Positions 58,807 through 64,000 of a DNA stretch of 64,000 nucleotides are shown piece by piece; position 1 is the stretch's first letter; each line of letters opens with the position of its first letter. The notes beneath the pieces were generated by a model. It had not been told where the DNA came from. It saw only the letters and a list, made by a program, of their open reading frames with translations, and did no database searches. The position numbers and the translations under genes were made by a program. The DNA comes from Trebouxia sp. TZW2008 (lineage: Eukaryota; Chlorophyta; Trebouxiophyceae; Trebouxiales; Trebouxiaceae): NCBI GenBank assembly GCA_002118135.1, contig BDIU01000021.1, forward strand, positions 152,109 through 216,108, read 5' to 3'.

Positions 58807-61800
58807 TTATAGATCAAGGTTTTTGTCCCGATAATGTGCAACACCTCTAGAACGCTTCTTGGAAGGCACGACACCTGAAAGGACACCTTTCAAAAGAGCA
58901 ATACATGTGCTATAGTATGCAGGCAAGCACTCGTTGCCCACCAACACCATTGATGTGGGAACAGACAAGTTAGCTAGAGCTTTTTGACAAATGGGCCGGT
59001 ATAGGTCTGTGACATATATCATCAGATTGTTAACACCTGGGAAGGTGAACATCTTTGCAGCCTCCTCCCTAAGCTGTTCAGACCGCATGCTTGATGCTGC
59101 CTTGCGCTTTTTTGATTGTATACAGATAGCAACGACTGGGTGGGATCCAGATTCTGTGTCATCCGAGCGCCGTAAGAGCAACCAGCTATCAGGATCAAAG
59201 TTGCATGGTCCTTGAAAAGCCCACTGTGCATCCATGTTATTGACCATGGACTGAAGCTCAACTGGTTGTGTGAGCTTGTTGCTGACCTCACAAACAAAAA
59301 AATTGCTGTCTGGGACACAAAATGCCATCTCATGGACTCCAACATCGATGCCTCCCAGCAGCTCGCTCAATGAAACAAAAGGCTTGCGCAAGACATCATG
59401 CCAAAACAAAAGCTTGGCAACTAAAATGCTGACATCAGTAAGCTCGCAATTTCGCCAATCATCAGTAAGCTGGTTAAGCAAGGGCACCCACACAAGTCTG
59501 TTGCTAGGAGCTTTCATGAACCGGTATGCAGCAACCAATAACACTGGTGGCATGGAAACTAGATGACTCTCGCTGTCAGGGTTCAGCACGCCTTCTGAAC
59601 CAGGTTCGGATGCAAGTGCAACTGCAGCCTGAGGAGCTCTGCTGCTTGAGCTGTCCCCACTATCATCAGACCATAAGCCTTGACCTAGCACAGCATCAAT
59701 CTACAATCAGCTCTGCGCATGGCACCTTGCAACTGTAGTGTTGGACCCATTCTCCAGCATTGCGATGCGCAACTCGGCAACGTGTTCGCAGAACCTTCAA
59801 GCAAGCGTGAAACAACTGAAAACGAGTAGCACACCTGACAATGGTAGCTACTTGGCAAAACCAAGTGGACTTTGGTTGCATACCTGGCTCACCGATGTAT
59901 GCAATGCCATCATTCTCCAGATCCTGCCAGGTGACCGTCGTCCCAACTGCGTCACTGCCTGGCACTTTCTGCTGCCGAGTGATAGGCACGCGACACACGC
60001 AGTCAGGAACAAGCTGATTCATGAGATTGACTTTCAGGTCATCGCTGGCCAGCCAGCCTTGCCATTTATCTTTGCTCATAGTATTGCAGAGCCCATCCAC
60101 AATGCGGATGAGGTGGAAGTCACCCTGCAGCCACCTCCAACAATGTTGGTGGCCTGCAGCACAGTATATAATCATGAAGATGAAGCAATGGATCATGTAC
60201 AGCACCATTTACTACACTAGCAATCCAGATTGTGTGCAAAAATATTTACAGTGCAGTCATTAGCCAGCTGCAACAGCTGCATTCTTGCAACAAACTCTCG
60301 CGGACATACATGTTCCACGACATACTGTATTGTTATCAAATCTGCACTGACCTGCTGGAAACTCTTCGTTATGCAGCACCGAGCTCCCTGCCAACAAGCA
60401 TAAGGCTTGGGACAACATTCTAGGGTTGCCACCAATCAGTTGCAGTAGGAGCAACAGCTGTGTTGGAAGTGACTTGGGTATCATTGGGACGTCTTTAATG
60501 CGCTTCGCCAAATCAAAAATCACTCCTTGCATCTGCATTTCAGTCAATGGTTGGACATGCACGTCCTTCACCAGGCTGTGCCCACTGGCTGTGCCCTGCA
60601 AGCTGCTGGCTGAGGAGCGGGTGCTCGCAGTGATGACCACAGGCATGCACAACAACTCGCCATTTCCTTCAAGCTCAGCTGCTCTCTTGCGCAACATCAC
60701 AAAATGTGACAGGGCAGCTTGTAGCCAAGAAGGCTTCTGCAGGGAGCTGGAACCGCTGCACCCGCCTGCAAATGCATTGCATTCAGCTAGCAAGCACTCA
60801 TGGTGTGCTTATGTTGAAAGCAAACTGTGCTAAGTGACTCAACATTGACCTTCAATTAGTTGCAACACAGCTTTTGCTGGCAATTTCCAATGCTTGGCAC
60901 GGACACTAAAATCAGAAGCTCGTCAGATAGCAAACTGAGAGGGAGGCTTGTCGCATGTCAAGCTGGAGGACATGCAGCAGCATGCAAGCAGCAATGCATC
61001 TGAAACTTCGCCATTGATGGCATGCATACCTCATCTACAGCAAAGACTGCCATCCATGATGTTCCTGCAGCAATCGCTCCCGCCTGCTGCCAGAAGTACA
61101 AAACATCCAAGGGCTCCATGGAGTGACGCAAGCGACGGTCCATGCCAGTCAGAAAGCTGTGATAACTAAGTTGGCTGTTTGAACAAACACTGGAGTACAA
61201 CATGCGTAGAGCAAGCACGCTACTAGCATTTCCCCCCAATGTTTCCTCCAGAGGATGTAGCTGTTGTAGCTCTGCAGGCCTTCACCAGTCGTCAAAGCCA
61301 GGAAGCAATACTTGATGCAAAGGTCATGCAAGGCAACTGCCTGCCTGTCAGCTATTGGATGTGGTCTGGACAATGGGAACACTACAGTAGTTGCTTATCA
61401 ACTTCCAAGTCATGTTGTTGCACTGTACAGACCCCTTGGCTGAGGAAAGCACATAGAACAGATGAGCTGTCCTCATTCAGATCAAGAACATGCTGGATTG
61501 TGGATGCCAACAAATATAGACATGACAAGATCCTTGAAATGCACATTTTGGATGTGCACACAAGCAGCTAGAGCGCATATTCTATACTTGCAATATGATG
61601 GCAACTATGTGAAGGGACAATATGCTGCGTGGGAGACCTACCGGGGCTCATCAGATCCAAGACAAAAACCATTGTTTTGTTGGGCCCCAATGATGACAGG
61701 ATGCGCTTGTTGAGACAAGCAATCCGAGGGTTACTGTCTTCATTGTTGTTAGCTCCATGTGCCAGTTCATACAACCTTGCCCATACCTCTTTCAACACGG

Positions 61801-62250
61801 TGCTCTGCAATGAACAACATTGCCATTCACATGACATATTAGGCAGAATGTCAGCTGCCCCAAGCTAACGACAAGCCTGTCAGGCACAATACAGCATTAG
61901 ACCACAGCCAAGCAGCATGATGACGATTTGCATCCCGCCTTGCCCAATCCTGGTGCAGCTACAATCCGGAGCAGCTGCAAACTTCTTGTGAAAGCGGGCG
62001 AGTCAGCAAATCCAATATTCAGACAAAGAAGCCGGCGGTAAATCTGCTGGACTACTGACTCATAGCCTTGAAGGCCAAGAAAGCTACCAATGCCTGTTAT
62101 ATTCCCATAAACATCTGGTAACGGCAAGTCCTTCTGCCGTTTCCCAGCCGAACCAGGGCCCTGCAGCTGGAAACTTGGGGTGTATCGCTTGACCAGCAGG
62201 CGGCGCACAGCTTCTGGGCCTAGATACTCAATAGAGTCATCTGCACCTGA
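58807..62250 (-). CDS. Crinkler/RHS-type protein: P-loop NTPase plus nuclease-like domain
   Basis: Crinkler-family proteins combine a STAND-like NTPase with a PD-(D/E)xK-type nuclease domain (family knowledge). Exons on the minus strand are about 62245-61939, 61804-61643, 61222-61030, 60736-60380, 60124-59893 and 59684-58807; phases close. Exon 1 gives LQGYESVVQQIYRRLL and APGLGK, completed by ST in exon 2, a Walker A. Exon 3 has SVLALRMLYSSV and ends MAVFAVDE, the Walker B. Exon 4 ends with QLIGGNPRMLSQALCLLAGS, the family's GGxPR segment. Exon 5 has VTWQDLENDGIAYIG. Exon 6 holds MPPVLLVAAYRFM and later PVVAICIQSKKRK, a candidate nuclease core. The first intron would be GC-AG. No N-terminal LxLFLAK-like header is found; an upstream exon is missing. 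Its role in the alga is unknown. Confidence 0.78.
60909..61036. repeat. Exact 128-bp direct repeat, copy 1
   Basis: Identical base for base to 63439-63566. This copy spans the last seven bases of the Crinkler-like exon 61222-61030, its GTATGC donor and most of the following intron's start. Confidence 0.97.
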
Positions 62251-63233
62251 GCCAAACAATCAGATTTCTGTCATTACCAAGTTCATGGCAACAGTGGTCT
62301 GCAATCAAAAGGTGTTGTGTGCACATATGCTTAGCTGAAAGCACCTGTCTCAAAGGTGGAAAGTGTATTGTGTCAAAGCCTATCAAGTAGAGTGTCATGA
62401 CTGTACAAAGGGGAATATGGGTAGCGGAACGTGTTGCTGCTAACACACCATTATCAACCCTGCTTGTGCAGTGCATGTCTTTCATTGGCTTGGGGTGGGA
62501 AATGTCAGCTCCAAGGTTCAGCTTCAACATACATCTTCAACATCTGATTGTTGGAAAGATATATACAAAAGACAATGCCAGTCAGGCCCACAATGAGGGA
62601 GTAACAGCAGATCATAACTCAAGCTGAAGGTGGTGGGGTCTTGTTTACCATACCATGCCATGACGAAGCAGCAAAGGTGTGCACAGAGAAAAATGAGAGC
62701 CCAGCCGTAGACAAACGTGATAGTAAAGAGCTCTGCTCAGCACTATGCAATGTTGTGCACAAATAGATCAACCACTTGTCAGCTGTCAAATCAGTGTGCT
62801 ATTGGTTGAACATGAGCCTACAGGGAATATATCCTGGCTGCAATGCATCATGATGTTCAAGAAGGAGCTCATGTTGGAAAGCTGACTGCTGGCTGATCTG
62901 TGTGCTTATGTATAAATCTGCATGGGGTTGGGCAGAGTACATGCTCTTTACTGTCAGCTTTGTTGACTGTCTTGTGACTGCAGTGCAGCATAACAACCTG
63001 GGCCAATGATAAGTTGAGAGTATCTGAACCTGCAAGCCATGCTGTGCCTGGAAGTACTTAATGGTTGATGCCCCACACGACCCATTGACCTGCACAAAAC
63101 ATTTTGACATGCTGCATGCACTGCACAGTGCAGACTTTGACCAAGGTCTAACCACTTATTGTCTGTGACTGGGAAACTGTGCTAGGCAGGATCTTGAGGC
63201 ACTGCTAAGTGATCATACTATGCCTATACTAGT
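62251..63233. other. Upstream region of the Crinkler-like gene
   Basis: Should contain the missing first exon(s) and promoter. A minus-strand frame at 62530-62237 (MLKLNLGADISHPK) is a possible leader but has no supporting splice site. Nothing else is recognised. Confidence 0.4.
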
Positions 63234-63821
63234 ATGCATCCTGACGCTGTAGAATTTACCAGGCCATTCTCACACGCCTTGCTTTTAGCAGGAATTGAGC
63301 ACACCACAGAAAAGGCTGACAGGCTGCAAAGGATGTCTGCAAGGATGTGGCTGCCCATGTTACTCAAAACGGCATTCAGACGTGGTGCATTCCAGTGTCG
63401 ACAAAATCTCTCAAGGCACAGAAGACGTCTTGAACTTCAAATCAGAAGCTCGTCAGATAGCAAACTGAGAGGGAGGCTTGTCGCATGTCAAGCTGGAGGA
63501 CATGCAGCAGCATGCAAGCAGCAATGCATCTGAAACTTCGCCATTGATGGCATGCATACCTCATCTGGTGCAAGCAAGGCTGGCCAAGAGCTTGAAGACT
63601 TCATTCAGCCCTATCACAACCAAGCAGAAGATATGATGCAACATGCTCAAGGCAAAAGGGGTCCAAAGCCATCGTACATGAGCAGCTTGTTGAAAGTGTT
63701 GATGGATGACTTCAAGCAGAAGTATAACACCCCAGTTGACTTTGAGAGGGAAATTCTCAACTGGAAGCATACCAAAACTCTGACCAGCCAGGCAGCCAGC
63801 AAGCAGCCAGTCCAGCAATGA
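63234..63821 (+). CDS. Unidentified gene end, interrupted by a repeat
   Basis: I do not recognise this product. The stretch 63577-63821 encodes ELEDFIQPYHNQAEDMMQHA, KRGPKPSYMSSLLKVLMDDF and FEREILNWKHTKTL, then a TGA. Its charged helical text looks like true coding sequence. An upstream frame from 63234 (KADRLQRMSARMWLPMLLKT) lies in the same frame but ends within the 128-bp repeat. The segment may be the last exon of a gene or a fragment left by the repeat insertion. The KRGPKP patch could bind DNA or act as a nuclear signal. Confidence 0.35.
63439..63566. repeat. Exact 128-bp direct repeat, copy 2
   Basis: Second, identical copy 2.5 kb away, placed between two plus-strand frames. It interrupts the frame that would join them. 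Confidence 0.97.
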
Positions 63822-64000
63822 ACACTTCTCTTGTGATGTTGTTTTTTCACCCCAGTGCATCAGACATGTTTGTTTGAGAATCACTGGTTCTCATTGAAAC
63901 ACTGCTGCAGTAGGTGCTCTCAGACCATGTCAAGCAGACAGGACTGCTCAGCTAGCTGTTTGTGCATCCTGAAGCAGTGCACAAAAGTGCATCATACACA

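Overview
The window is nuclear DNA from a green alga, probably a trebouxiophyte. The genus is inferred only loosely. The evidence is intron-rich genes with GT-AG (and a few apparent GC-AG) introns, a chloroplast ClpR2 subunit of the plant/green-algal type, a cytosolic uS12/RPS23 with the plant-like N-terminus MGKTRG, plant-type class 3 lipase motifs, a GALA-like leucine-rich-repeat protein, and no operons, Shine-Dalgarno sites, rRNA, tRNA or CRISPR arrays that I could find.

Layout, left to right: ClpR2 (-, cut by the window start and missing its 3' exon); TFIIE beta (+); an intronless 690-residue LRR protein (-, 5804-7876); aquaporin 1 (+, 8552-12330); ribosomal protein uS12/RPS23 (-, 13223-14461, complete); aquaporin 2 (-, 15469-19982); an unidentified gene (+, about 21459-22581); a bZIP factor (-, 24479-26336); a CCDC47 homologue (+, 26625-28563), head to head with the bZIP gene; an unidentified 600-residue protein (+, 29512-32096); a five-KH-domain RNA-binding protein (+, 32942-41328); a very large class 3 lipase gene (+, 42892-55733); a candidate cupin-like gene (-, 57126-57771); a Crinkler/RHS-type P-loop NTPase plus nuclease-like protein (-, 58807-62250); and a short unidentified + strand ORF at the right edge. 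I rebuilt most genes exon by exon, and the reading phase closes across every listed splice junction unless stated.

The most unusual property is shared by several unrelated genes. Introns hold extra, usually decayed, tandem copies of the edge of the neighbouring exon, with its splice site and some flanking intron. This affects both aquaporins, the KH gene, the lipase and, in weaker form, CCDC47. In the extreme case the lipase gene has five copies of an exactly 79-bp unit at 52029-52423: a 30-nt in-frame exon-like block ending in AAG, a GT, and (between copies) an AG acceptor 49 nt later. Other cases are three copies of the last exon of aquaporin 2, two copies of the lipase exon carrying the GHSLGG nucleophile elbow, and three copies of the exon before the catalytic Asp. 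The housekeeping RPS23, TFIIE beta and ClpR2 genes show no such copies that I noticed.

Functionally the genes are a normal eukaryotic mixture (plastid protease, transcription, translation, membrane-protein insertion, water or solute channels, lipid hydrolysis, RNA binding, transcription control) plus one Crinkler-like effector-family protein. Nothing suggests a cluster or a shared pathway.
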